Source: Cognatishimia coralii (GTDB taxonomy: Bacteria; Pseudomonadota; Alphaproteobacteria; Rhodobacterales; Rhodobacteraceae). From it: 64,000 nt of DNA. Below, in pieces: positions 16,758 to 24,080 of the stretch. The position numbers were made by a program, and so were the translations under genes. Every line of letters starts with the position of its first letter. Position 1 is the first letter of the stretch. The stretch covers positions 62,001 through 126,000 of the forward strand of contig NZ_JBBGAZ010000002.1 of NCBI RefSeq assembly GCF_037478305.1, in the 5' to 3' direction. A model generated the notes under the pieces. It saw nothing but the letters and a program-made list of their open reading frames with translations, did no database searches and had not been told where the DNA came from.

Positions 16758-18391
16758 CGGAAACCCTGTCTCCACGCAAAGCCCGCGCCGATTGGCGGCA
16801 GAACCTCGCGAAAATGGGCGAGGAAAAAGGGTTCTTTCGCGCCTTGGGGCATGAACATAGCGCGCTCTTTGTCGAGGGCGGTGACACGCTGATCGTGACG
16901 TTTGAAAACCTCGACCACGTCTATGAACGCACCGAAGATCGCCTGCCTTGGGGCTATGGGTTTGTGACCAAACGTGGCTGGTCCATGCTGGGCCTGATGG
17001 CGCATGACTGGACATGGTATCGCGACGAGGCGGTCTATGATTTCTTTGACGAGCTGCGGGACACCGGTTTCTTTAACCGCTTTAAGAAAGTGGTGTTCTA
17101 TGGGGCCTCAATGGGGGCCTATGCGGCGGCAGCCTTCAGCGCGGCGGCCCCAGGTGCGACAGTCATTTTGATCTCGCCTCAGGCCACGCTGGACCGCGAG
17201 AAGGCGAGCTGGGAGTACCGCTATCTGAAAGCGTGGCGGCGCAATTTCAAAGATCGCTACGGCTATGCGCCGGATTATGTGACGGCCGCCGAGAACGCCT
17301 ATGTGTTCTATGACCCGCGCATGCCGCAGGATGCGATGCACGCGACGCTGTTTGACAGTCCGAACATCACGAAATTTCCATGCCGCTTCCTAGGGCACCG
17401 CATGGCTTCGCTCTGGGTGCAGATGGGCGTTCTGACCCCGATCATAGAGGGCTGCGTTGCGGGAACCCTGACCCGACCCGAGTTCTATAAAATGATGCGC
17501 GCGCGTCATCAGTCGACGCGCTATCAACGCGAATTGCTGGATGCCGTTCTGGAAAAGAACCGCCCGCGTCTGACGGTGCGGTTGTGTGAATATATCTTGT
17601 CCAAACGCGGAGGTCCGAAATTCCGCACAGCCCTGAAAGAGGCGCAAAAACAGCTGCCATCGCCCAAACGCATTCGCGTGGTAAAGGGCATGAATTTTGA
17701 CGCCTTTGACGCGCAGGATCATCTGAATATCATCCTACAGCGCAGTGAAATCTTGCATGACGTCAAATCGGCTGGTCGCAAGGTCAAGGCTTGGACAGAG
17801 GGCGATGCGACCGCATTAGAAGAGGTTGTGCGGGAAAAAAACACCCAACTTCCTGCGCGTGCCTATGGGCAGATCAACGACGAATTCGCCGAGTTGCTGA
17901 AATCCCTGAACGGCTTTCACCCAGACCGGTTGGCAGACATTGGGTGTGGGTACGGTTTCTTTAGTTTTGCGGCGGCAAAGCATTTTGACTGCGACGTCGA
18001 ATTGATCGACGTCGAAACGTCCGAAAACCGCCATTTCGGGTTTGAAGAGGTCGGTGCGGCCTATTCAAACCTGCAAAAGGCCGCACGGTTCCTAAATGAC
18101 AACGGGATCGCGCAGCAAAAAATCCGAACGACCAATCCAATGAAGGCTGACTTAAACGCCATCCAGCCAGTCGACATGATCGTCAGCCTTTTGGCGTGCG
18201 GCTTCCATTTCCCCATTGATAGCTACATGCCGTTTTTCGAGGAAAAACTCGTGGATGGCGGGCGTTTGATCCTGGATCTGCGGAACAGCCAAGCGTCTAA
18301 CCAGATCATACAGCTGTCCGCGCTTGGAACGGTCGAAATCCTGTCCAAACAGAACAACCGTCAGCGGATCATGCTGACGCGCCGCGTTTAA
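16754..18391 (+). CDS. Fusion of an alpha/beta-hydrolase-like domain and a SAM-dependent methyltransferase
   Basis: A 545-residue protein starting at ATG 16754, which overlaps the previous stop; an upstream in-frame start lies within the previous gene. The N-terminal half (about 30-240) resembles alpha/beta hydrolases: strand KKVVFYGASMGAYAAAA with nucleophile elbow GASMG (S119), and VILISPQATLD. The C-terminal half (about 370-545) is a class I methyltransferase with motif I LADIGCGYGFFSF (395-405) and an acidic LIDVETSE. I know no characterised protein with this pair. In a glycan locus, esterase or acyl-transfer plus O-methylation of a sugar is a reasonable guess. Confidence 0.7.
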   Translation: MTETLSPRKARADWRQNLAKMGEEKGFFRALGHEHSALFVEGGDTLIVTFENLDHVYERTEDRLPWGYGFVTKRGWSMLGLMAHDWTWYRDEAVYDFFDELRDTGFFNRFKKVVFYGASMGAYAAAAFSAAAPGATVILISPQATLDREKASWEYRYLKAWRRNFKDRYGYAPDYVTAAENAYVFYDPRMPQDAMHATLFDSPNITKFPCRFLGHRMASLWVQMGVLTPIIEGCVAGTLTRPEFYKMMRARHQSTRYQRELLDAVLEKNRPRLTVRLCEYILSKRGGPKFRTALKEAQKQLPSPKRIRVVKGMNFDAFDAQDHLNIILQRSEILHDVKSAGRKVKAWTEGDATALEEVVREKNTQLPARAYGQINDEFAELLKSLNGFHPDRLADIGCGYGFFSFAAAKHFDCDVELIDVETSENRHFGFEEVGAAYSNLQKAARFLNDNGIAQQKIRTTNPMKADLNAIQPVDMIVSLLACGFHFPIDSYMPFFEEKLVDGGRLILDLRNSQASNQIIQLSALGTVEILSKQNNRQRIMLTRRV

Positions 18392-19407
18392 CGGCGCTTC
18401 AGCGTATCTCCGAAGGCGATTTTTGGGGTGAGTTCCACGACACTTTCGATGTCTTCGCCAGCCACGCGTGCCGCGATGATCTGCGCCGCGTGTCGCCCGG
18501 ATTCCCGACGGCAGGCATCCATACTCGCCAGCTTGCGCGGCAGGCCTTGCAGCAATTCAACCCCGTTAAAGCCCGCCAGCCCGATCTGACCGGGGATATC
18601 GATGCCTTGCTCGAGCAGATACAGCATCCCGCCCGCGCCAATCATATCGTTGGAAAAATACAGGAAATCGAGCTCTGGCGTGCGCTCCAGCATCGCTTGA
18701 GTCATCTCGCGGCCTTTCAGCAGGGCAGAACCGCCAGAGTAAAACTCTTGATCCATGATCTCGACGCCGCTTTTGGCGAGCGCTTCGGTAAAGCCCTCAA
18801 ACCGTTTCCGCGCGCGGTGATCTAGCGGCATCTTGGTGCCCAGAAAGCCGATGTTCGTATAGCCCGCCTTCAAGATCGCCTTGGCCATCTCGCGCCCGGC
18901 GCGGCGGTGCGAAATGCCGACCATGGCATCCACTGGCTTGCCGTCCACGTCCATGATCTCGACCACTGGAATGCCCGCATTGCGCAACATCGCCTTGGCC
19001 GCATCGGTATGCTCCAGCCCTGCAATGATGACCCCGGATGGCCGCCACGAGAGCATCTCATACAGAACTTTCTCTTCTTTTTCAGGGAGATAGTCCGTCA
19101 CACCCACAACCGGTTGCAGGTCTGTAGTTTCCAGAACTTCGCTGATGCCGCCAAGGACTTCAGGGAACACCATGTTTGACAAAGACGGAATAATCACCGC
19201 CACAAGGTTCACGCGCTGACTGGCCAGAGCGCCCGCGATCTTGTTGGGCACATAGCCCAGTTCCTTCGCGGCTTTCAGCACCCGTTCGCGCGTCGCCGCC
19301 GAGACATCGCCTCGGTTGCGCAATACGCGGCTCACTGTCATTTCAGAAACACCCGACGCCTCAGATACGTCTCGTAGGGTCAAAGAGCGGTTTTCATCAT
19401 TCGCCAC
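18388..19407 (-). CDS. LacI/GntR-type transcriptional regulator
   Basis: A 339-residue repressor. The N-terminal helix-turn-helix LTLRDVSEASGVSEMTVSRVLRN style (about 9-31) and hinge GYVPNKIAGALAS are typical of LacI regulators, closest to the gluconate repressor GntR branch. The rest is a periplasmic-binding-protein fold that senses a sugar or sugar acid. It starts with GTG at 19407. The convergent methyltransferase fusion ends within its last 4 bases. It follows the RTX gene by 90 bases on the same strand and has a candidate self-operator upstream. No sugar-uptake operon is next to it, so its targets are unknown. Confidence 0.9.
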   Translation of the reverse strand: MANDENRSLTLRDVSEASGVSEMTVSRVLRNRGDVSAATRERVLKAAKELGYVPNKIAGALASQRVNLVAVIIPSLSNMVFPEVLGGISEVLETTDLQPVVGVTDYLPEKEEKVLYEMLSWRPSGVIIAGLEHTDAAKAMLRNAGIPVVEIMDVDGKPVDAMVGISHRRAGREMAKAILKAGYTNIGFLGTKMPLDHRARKRFEGFTEALAKSGVEIMDQEFYSGGSALLKGREMTQAMLERTPELDFLYFSNDMIGAGGMLYLLEQGIDIPGQIGLAGFNGVELLQGLPRKLASMDACRRESGRHAAQIIAARVAGEDIESVVELTPKIAFGDTLKRR

Positions 19408-19434
19408 GGGGCACCACCTTGTAGTTTTGCCTCA

Positions 19435-19448
19435 TGTTAGCGGTCACC
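19435..19448. promoter_or_regulatory. LacI-family operator candidate
   Basis: TGTTAGCGGTCACC lies 28 bases upstream of the LacI-type gene. It matches 11 of 14 positions of the symmetric form TGTTAGCGCTAACA, which is typical of LacI-family operators with a central CG. Self-regulation is inferred. Confidence 0.4.
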
Positions 19449-19497
19449 GTGCCCAGCGCAAGCGCTCTTGGCACAAAAATAACGGGGCGTATGGTCG

Positions 19498-21906
19498 CTA
19501 GATCAGGAAATCCGAGCCGTCCATGTCCGAAAGCGAGGTATCTGTCAGCCAGATCTCGCCCAATCCTGTGTTGATGAGCACATCCGCACCTTGCTGAGAC
19601 ATCTCAAGGTTCGCGACCCTTTTGATGCCTCCTTCGCCGAGATACCTCAGATCAATCACGTCCTCTCCTTGCGTGAAATCCGTGATCCGGTCGCTGCCGT
19701 GGTAGCGTTTGAACATAAAGCGATCCTCGCCTGCATCACCTTGATAGATGTCATTGCCCGTGCCGCCATCCAGCCGATCCTCTCCGGCCCCGCCGTAAAG
19801 CTGATCCGCCCCCGCTCCGCCTTTCAGCTTATCATTGCCATCGCCGCCATAGAGCGTGTCATTGCCGATCTTCCCCTTCAGCTTGTCATCCAAGTCCCCT
19901 CCATCCAGGGAATCGTCTCCGATGCCGCCTTTCAGCGTATCGACCCCGTCATTGCCGAAAAGCGTGTCATTGCCATCATTGCCCTTTAGCAAATCCGCGC
20001 CCGCGCCGCCGTAAATCAGATCCGTGCCCGCACTGCCACGCAACTCGTCGTGGCCCGCCCCGCCCGAGATCTCATCCGCGCCAGTGCCGCCGACCACAAA
20101 GTCATCGCCATCCGCGCCCCAGATCTGGTCGTCCTCGTCACCGCCCAGAATACGGTCATCGCCCTGTTCCCCATAGAGCCGGTCTGCACCTGCCCCGCCA
20201 CTCAGCAGATCATCGGAGAAACCCCCGAAAAGCGTGTCGGCCCCAAGCCCGCCGTCCAGACTGTCCAGGCCATCTCCGCCCAAGATCCGGTCGTCTCCGT
20301 CTTGACCGTTGATCGTGTCATCGCCCGACTGCCCTTGAATGTCGTCGGCTGCCGCCGTGCCCGACAAAACATCCGCTTCGCCACTGCCATAGAGCACGCC
20401 GTCCGGCGTCACATCCCCCAGATCCACGCGATCCACAGAGTGAAACCCGTCCCAAAACACATCCTCACGCTCTAGCCTTTGCCCATCGGCCGAAGACAAC
20501 CTCAGGACCGTATCCTGATACGTCAGAATTGCGCCGCTCGAGGTGCTCGAAAACCCCAGCTGCCCGCTGTTGCGCAGGCCAGAAAACATCGTCAGATCCA
20601 GGCGATCTTCGCCGCTGGTGAAATCGGAGATCCTGACGTCTCCGTCCACTTGATGCACAACGAAAGTGTCGCGGCCTGCACCGCCGGTCAGCGCGTCGCC
20701 TGCGCTTTGGCTGACCAGCATGTCATCGCCCGCGCCACCGGAAATTTCGGTGGCCGCCGCGCGCCCAACCAAAAGATCTCCGGCACCAGACTCCGCGACG
20801 GCGCTCGACGTTGCAGTTTCGCTGACGCCGATGTCATCCAACGGGACGGTGAACTGAGCAACGCCGCCGGTCACCTGCGAGCTGGCAAAGATATGCAAAG
20901 CCCCAGCCTCGGCGGCGACTTCGAGGGCCGCGATATTGTCCAGACCAAACCCCGTTTCGTGTACGAGTGTGGTCTGATGCACAAGCCGCCCCTCAGGCAG
21001 CAGGCGAAAGATGCTGACGCCATCATCTTGGCCCGCCGCCACGATGAACTGATGGTCTCCGATCGCGATTTCTTTGACCGCAGAGACGCCTTGGAAACGG
21101 GTGTGCGAGGTATCCGTGATCTGATCAAAGAACCTAAGATCGCCCCCTTCCGACACCGACAACAGGGACAAGGAATTGCTGCCCGCAGAGGCCATGACGG
21201 CCCATGTGCCTCCATGGGCTTCAAAACTGACAAGCTCGGTTGGTGTGGAGGTGGACAAGCCGTCTGCTTGCCCAAAGCTATCCCCCACCCTGAGCGCTCC
21301 AGAGATAGGATCCACCACATAGGTTTCGATCTGTCCCGGATTTCCTTCGGCCACCACCAGCACCGTTGAGTCAGAAAAGCGCGCGGCTTCCACAAGGGCA
21401 GAGCGAGTGTGCGACGGGGTCAAAGCCCCTGAAATCGACACAGCCGGCGCGCCATCGCTTTCAAAGCGCCATCCTGCCAATCTGCCCTCGGATGTGATCG
21501 CATAAAGCGCAGATCCACCGTCTGACAGCCCCACATGCGCCACACTGCGTAAGCCTGCGCCGCCGTCGCTCGGCAAGTCCGTCACTTCCAAAGTCGAGAT
21601 CGTACCGTCCGCAGCAACCCGATAGCGCTGCATATCGCTGCCCAATGTGCCGCCAAGCACGAAGCCATCCGCATCCACAGTCACCTCTGTCTCGCGGCCT
21701 GTCAGAAGGGTTGCGTCCTGATGCATCCGGTTGTCTTCAAACACCAACCCACTGCTGTTGATTTCAAAACTCGCAAGCCCCCCATTGACCCCGTTCACCG
21801 CCACCAAATAGCTGCCGCCCGCCGTTTCCACGACGGTCAAATCGCGGATATCAATGTCGTACGGGCTGTCCCCGCTGGTGGTGAGACCCTGAAACTCTGG
21901 CCGCAT
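19498..21906 (-). CDS. RTX calcium-binding repeat protein with N-terminal beta-propeller-like domain
   Basis: An 802-residue acidic protein. Residues 1-360 have repeated short strands (LVAVNGVNGGLASFEI, FIVAAGQDDGVSIFRL and similar) like a seven-bladed propeller. Residues about 375-440 hold a short RTX block and residues 505-730 a long one of GGxGxDxLyG nonapeptides, each followed by a serralysin-type cap (DFTSGEDRLDL and DFTQGEDVIDL). The C-terminus ends DMDGSDFLI, the usual type I secretion signal. There is no N-terminal signal. It is thus likely a secreted or surface protein folded by calcium outside the cell. No type I secretion genes are in the window. The start lies behind an SD-sequestering hairpin. 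Confidence 0.9.
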   Translation of the reverse strand: MRPEFQGLTTSGDSPYDIDIRDLTVVETAGGSYLVAVNGVNGGLASFEINSSGLVFEDNRMHQDATLLTGRETEVTVDADGFVLGGTLGSDMQRYRVAADGTISTLEVTDLPSDGGAGLRSVAHVGLSDGGSALYAITSEGRLAGWRFESDGAPAVSISGALTPSHTRSALVEAARFSDSTVLVVAEGNPGQIETYVVDPISGALRVGDSFGQADGLSTSTPTELVSFEAHGGTWAVMASAGSNSLSLLSVSEGGDLRFFDQITDTSHTRFQGVSAVKEIAIGDHQFIVAAGQDDGVSIFRLLPEGRLVHQTTLVHETGFGLDNIAALEVAAEAGALHIFASSQVTGGVAQFTVPLDDIGVSETATSSAVAESGAGDLLVGRAAATEISGGAGDDMLVSQSAGDALTGGAGRDTFVVHQVDGDVRISDFTSGEDRLDLTMFSGLRNSGQLGFSSTSSGAILTYQDTVLRLSSADGQRLEREDVFWDGFHSVDRVDLGDVTPDGVLYGSGEADVLSGTAAADDIQGQSGDDTINGQDGDDRILGGDGLDSLDGGLGADTLFGGFSDDLLSGGAGADRLYGEQGDDRILGGDEDDQIWGADGDDFVVGGTGADEISGGAGHDELRGSAGTDLIYGGAGADLLKGNDGNDTLFGNDGVDTLKGGIGDDSLDGGDLDDKLKGKIGNDTLYGGDGNDKLKGGAGADQLYGGAGEDRLDGGTGNDIYQGDAGEDRFMFKRYHGSDRITDFTQGEDVIDLRYLGEGGIKRVANLEMSQQGADVLINTGLGEIWLTDTSLSDMDGSDFLI
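19717..20394 (-). repeat. Main RTX nonapeptide repeat block
   Basis: About 25 tandem nine-residue units of form GGxGxDxLx code for residues 505-730 of the RTX protein. On the plus strand this shows as repeated cgccgccc/gatc/cgtcattgcc patterns. These bind calcium in parallel beta-rolls in the family. Confidence 0.9.
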
Positions 21907-21912
21907 CGCGCG

Positions 21913-21934
21913 TTATCCTCTTCTGTGAGGATAA
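21913..21934 (-). promoter_or_regulatory. Hairpin that sequesters the RTX ribosome binding site
   Basis: In the mRNA the arm TTATCCTC pairs perfectly with GAGGATAA around the loop ACAGAA. The 3' arm contains the Shine-Dalgarno GAGGA, with 6 bases between the stem and the ATG at 21906. Folding would block initiation. The pairing is direct; regulation (by RNA-binding protein, small RNA or temperature) is inferred. Confidence 0.6.
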
Positions 21935-22004
21935 AAGCCTCGCGCGGGCGGTGGGTGCTATGTCAGGCATGGCTAGGGCGAAATTTGGACGCGTAGCTAA
22001 AATT

Positions 22005-23171
22005 CTAACGAGCTGGCGACGCTAAAGGAGAGGATGTGAAAACCGCAGGTTTCCTCCCGAGGGCCTTCGCGGCAAGAAATTCCTTTGCAACTTTTCGGGC
22101 CTCGGCAATGGCGACATCCATATCCAGATATCGATATGTGCCAAGCCGACCCAGAAAACTCACGCTTTTCAGAGCCTTTGCACGCGCAACATACTGCCGG
22201 AGCAAAGACTCATCTGACACAGGTCTCAACGGGTAGAACGGAATATCCCCAGGCGCGGCGTCGCTCGCAAATTCTTTTGAATAGATGGTGTGCTTGTGAC
22301 TTTCCCACGGCGCAAAATGTTTGTGTTCTGCGATGCGCGTGTACGGCACATCGGCGTCGCCATAGTTCATAACCGCACACCCCTGAAAATCGCCCTGCGC
22401 CCTGTGGTGTTCAAATCTTAGAGTGCGATATGGCAGTGCTCCCTGATCGCACCCAAAAAACGCATCTATCGCGCCGGTGTAAAAAACATGCTCATAGCCT
22501 GCCACGTCGCTGTTTTCGAAACGGGTGTTTAGCTCGTAGGATATGTCGTCATGATCCAGCATCGCCGCCACCATGGCTGTATACCCATTGCGCGGCATGG
22601 CCTGAATTTCGTGACTAAAGTAGCGATCGTCATAGCAAAACCTGACTGGCAGTCGCGTGAACACAGACGCGGGCACAGTCTTGGGATCACGTCCCCATTG
22701 TTTCGCCGTGTAATGTTTGAAAAAGGCCTCATATAGATCTGGCCCTAAAATCCTAAGTGCTCGGCTCTCAAATGATGTTGCCGGCTCGGTACCTACATGG
22801 CGGCGCCCGGCCAAAGCCTTACGGGCGGCTTCTGGCCCCCAGGTTTCGTGAAAGAACTGATTGAGCGTGTGCAGATTGATCGGCAACCCATAGATGCGCC
22901 CCTGAACCGTCGTTTTGACACGGTGCTCAAACCGCTCAAACTCCGCAAACCTTTGCACAAATGCCCAGACATCCTGATTGTTCGTGTGGAAGATATGGGG
23001 GCCATATTTGTGTAGAAGGATGCCCGTTTGATCATCCCGCTCGGTGTGACAATTCCCAGCAACATGGCTCCTTTGATCTATCACATCCACCGGTTGCCCA
23101 GCCTCGGCAAGGCAGCGCGCCAAGGTCGCACCAGACAGCCCCGCGCCAACGACCAAAACGCGGCGGATCAT
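22005..23171 (-). CDS. glf: UDP-galactopyranose mutase
   Basis: Glf converts UDP-galactopyranose to UDP-galactofuranose, using reduced FAD. The 388-residue protein has the dinucleotide motif VLVVGAGLSGATLARCLAEAG at the start, the GxH region of the flavin pocket (HKYGPHIFHTNNQDVW) and the conserved C-terminal PIPFYPLRPV-type segment (DIPFYPLRPVSDESLL). The ATG at 23171 overlaps the stop of the sulfotransferase gene (ATGA), so the two are coupled. It supplies the donor for the two galactofuranosyltransferase-like genes found 6-10 kb away in this locus. Confidence 0.95.
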   Translation of the reverse strand: MIRRVLVVGAGLSGATLARCLAEAGQPVDVIDQRSHVAGNCHTERDDQTGILLHKYGPHIFHTNNQDVWAFVQRFAEFERFEHRVKTTVQGRIYGLPINLHTLNQFFHETWGPEAARKALAGRRHVGTEPATSFESRALRILGPDLYEAFFKHYTAKQWGRDPKTVPASVFTRLPVRFCYDDRYFSHEIQAMPRNGYTAMVAAMLDHDDISYELNTRFENSDVAGYEHVFYTGAIDAFFGCDQGALPYRTLRFEHHRAQGDFQGCAVMNYGDADVPYTRIAEHKHFAPWESHKHTIYSKEFASDAAPGDIPFYPLRPVSDESLLRQYVARAKALKSVSFLGRLGTYRYLDMDVAIAEARKVAKEFLAAKALGRKPAVFTSSPLASPAR

Positions 23172-23992
23172 GGGCTGGAGTCCAAACGATAGCCGTAGCG
23201 TTTTGCAAAGGGGAAGCATATCTCGGTCGCCAAGGCCCGCACTTGCGCGGCCTCTGGGTCCTTCCACGCGGTCGCCTCTGCAATCCGAACAGATGTCGCC
23301 CGCGCTTTAAGCACCGCTTCGTTGGCAGGGGCAAACAGATGCTGATCCTGCCAGGAAATACGTGCCACGCTCGGGCTTTCGAAGGTCGAAGCATCCGGGG
23401 CCACACCGGCCCAAGTGTGGATCATAGCTACGCTGGACACCGCATCGCGTACAAAGTCCTCGTATCGCAGCGGCAGGAACTTTGCGCGCGCGCGCGCTCC
23501 CATTTGCTCTATTCGTTTTTGCCGTCCAACCCAGTTGTGACATCGCTTCCTCAACAGGTCGGAACTGCCCAGAACCTTCGACCAGCTGACCGCGACCGCG
23601 CGAGGGTCTCGGATCAAATTCAGGCAATAAAGATTCACCTCCGGTGCAGCTTGCAAGGCACGACACAGGTCAACGGATTTTGAGCTGTCCACGCAAACCG
23701 TAGCGCCTGTATTTGCGAAGGCCGAGAGATAGGCATTGACGATTGTTTTTTGAGGCAAAAGACCCAAACGGCGGGACTCTTTAGGCTGTTGATCAAGAAC
23801 GGGGCCCCAGATGGTGCAAGAAGCCAAACCCTCGCCACAGCTACAAATCGCATTGTTTGACCGCGCGAGGAACACATCCCTGATCTGTCCAAAATTCGCG
23901 ATCTGGGGGTGTTGGGACAAGAGCAAAGACAACAAAGTCGAACCGGATCGCCCGGATCCCGCAATATATATGACTTTGGGCGCTGTCGACAT
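23168..23992 (-). CDS. Sulfotransferase family protein
   Basis: A 274-residue protein with the 5'-phosphosulfate loop IAGSGRSGSTLLSLLL (about 10-25) and the 3'-phosphate-binding segment LNLIRDPRAVAVS, both typical of PAPS-dependent sulfotransferases. It also has YEDFVRD downstream, another family hallmark. The likely role is sulfation of a polysaccharide or lipid-linked glycan in this locus. It is translationally coupled to glf and divergent from the ligase-carrier fusion gene, with 88 bases between. Acceptor unknown. Confidence 0.85.
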   Translation of the reverse strand: MSTAPKVIYIAGSGRSGSTLLSLLLSQHPQIANFGQIRDVFLARSNNAICSCGEGLASCTIWGPVLDQQPKESRRLGLLPQKTIVNAYLSAFANTGATVCVDSSKSVDLCRALQAAPEVNLYCLNLIRDPRAVAVSWSKVLGSSDLLRKRCHNWVGRQKRIEQMGARARAKFLPLRYEDFVRDAVSSVAMIHTWAGVAPDASTFESPSVARISWQDQHLFAPANEAVLKARATSVRIAEATAWKDPEAAQVRALATEICFPFAKRYGYRLDSSP

Positions 23993-24080
23993 TTTCAGGC
24001 CTTGCTATCTAAAACTCTTAGAAAATTTATAATTTGTTGTTGGTTTCCAAATACTAAAGATCCCGCAAATAGGAGGCGGG

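Noticed and set aside
19717..20394. Regular DNA repeats on the plus strand, CRISPR-like at first sight
   Set aside because: They encode RTX nonapeptides on the minus strand; the period is 27 bases with degenerate units and no spacers.
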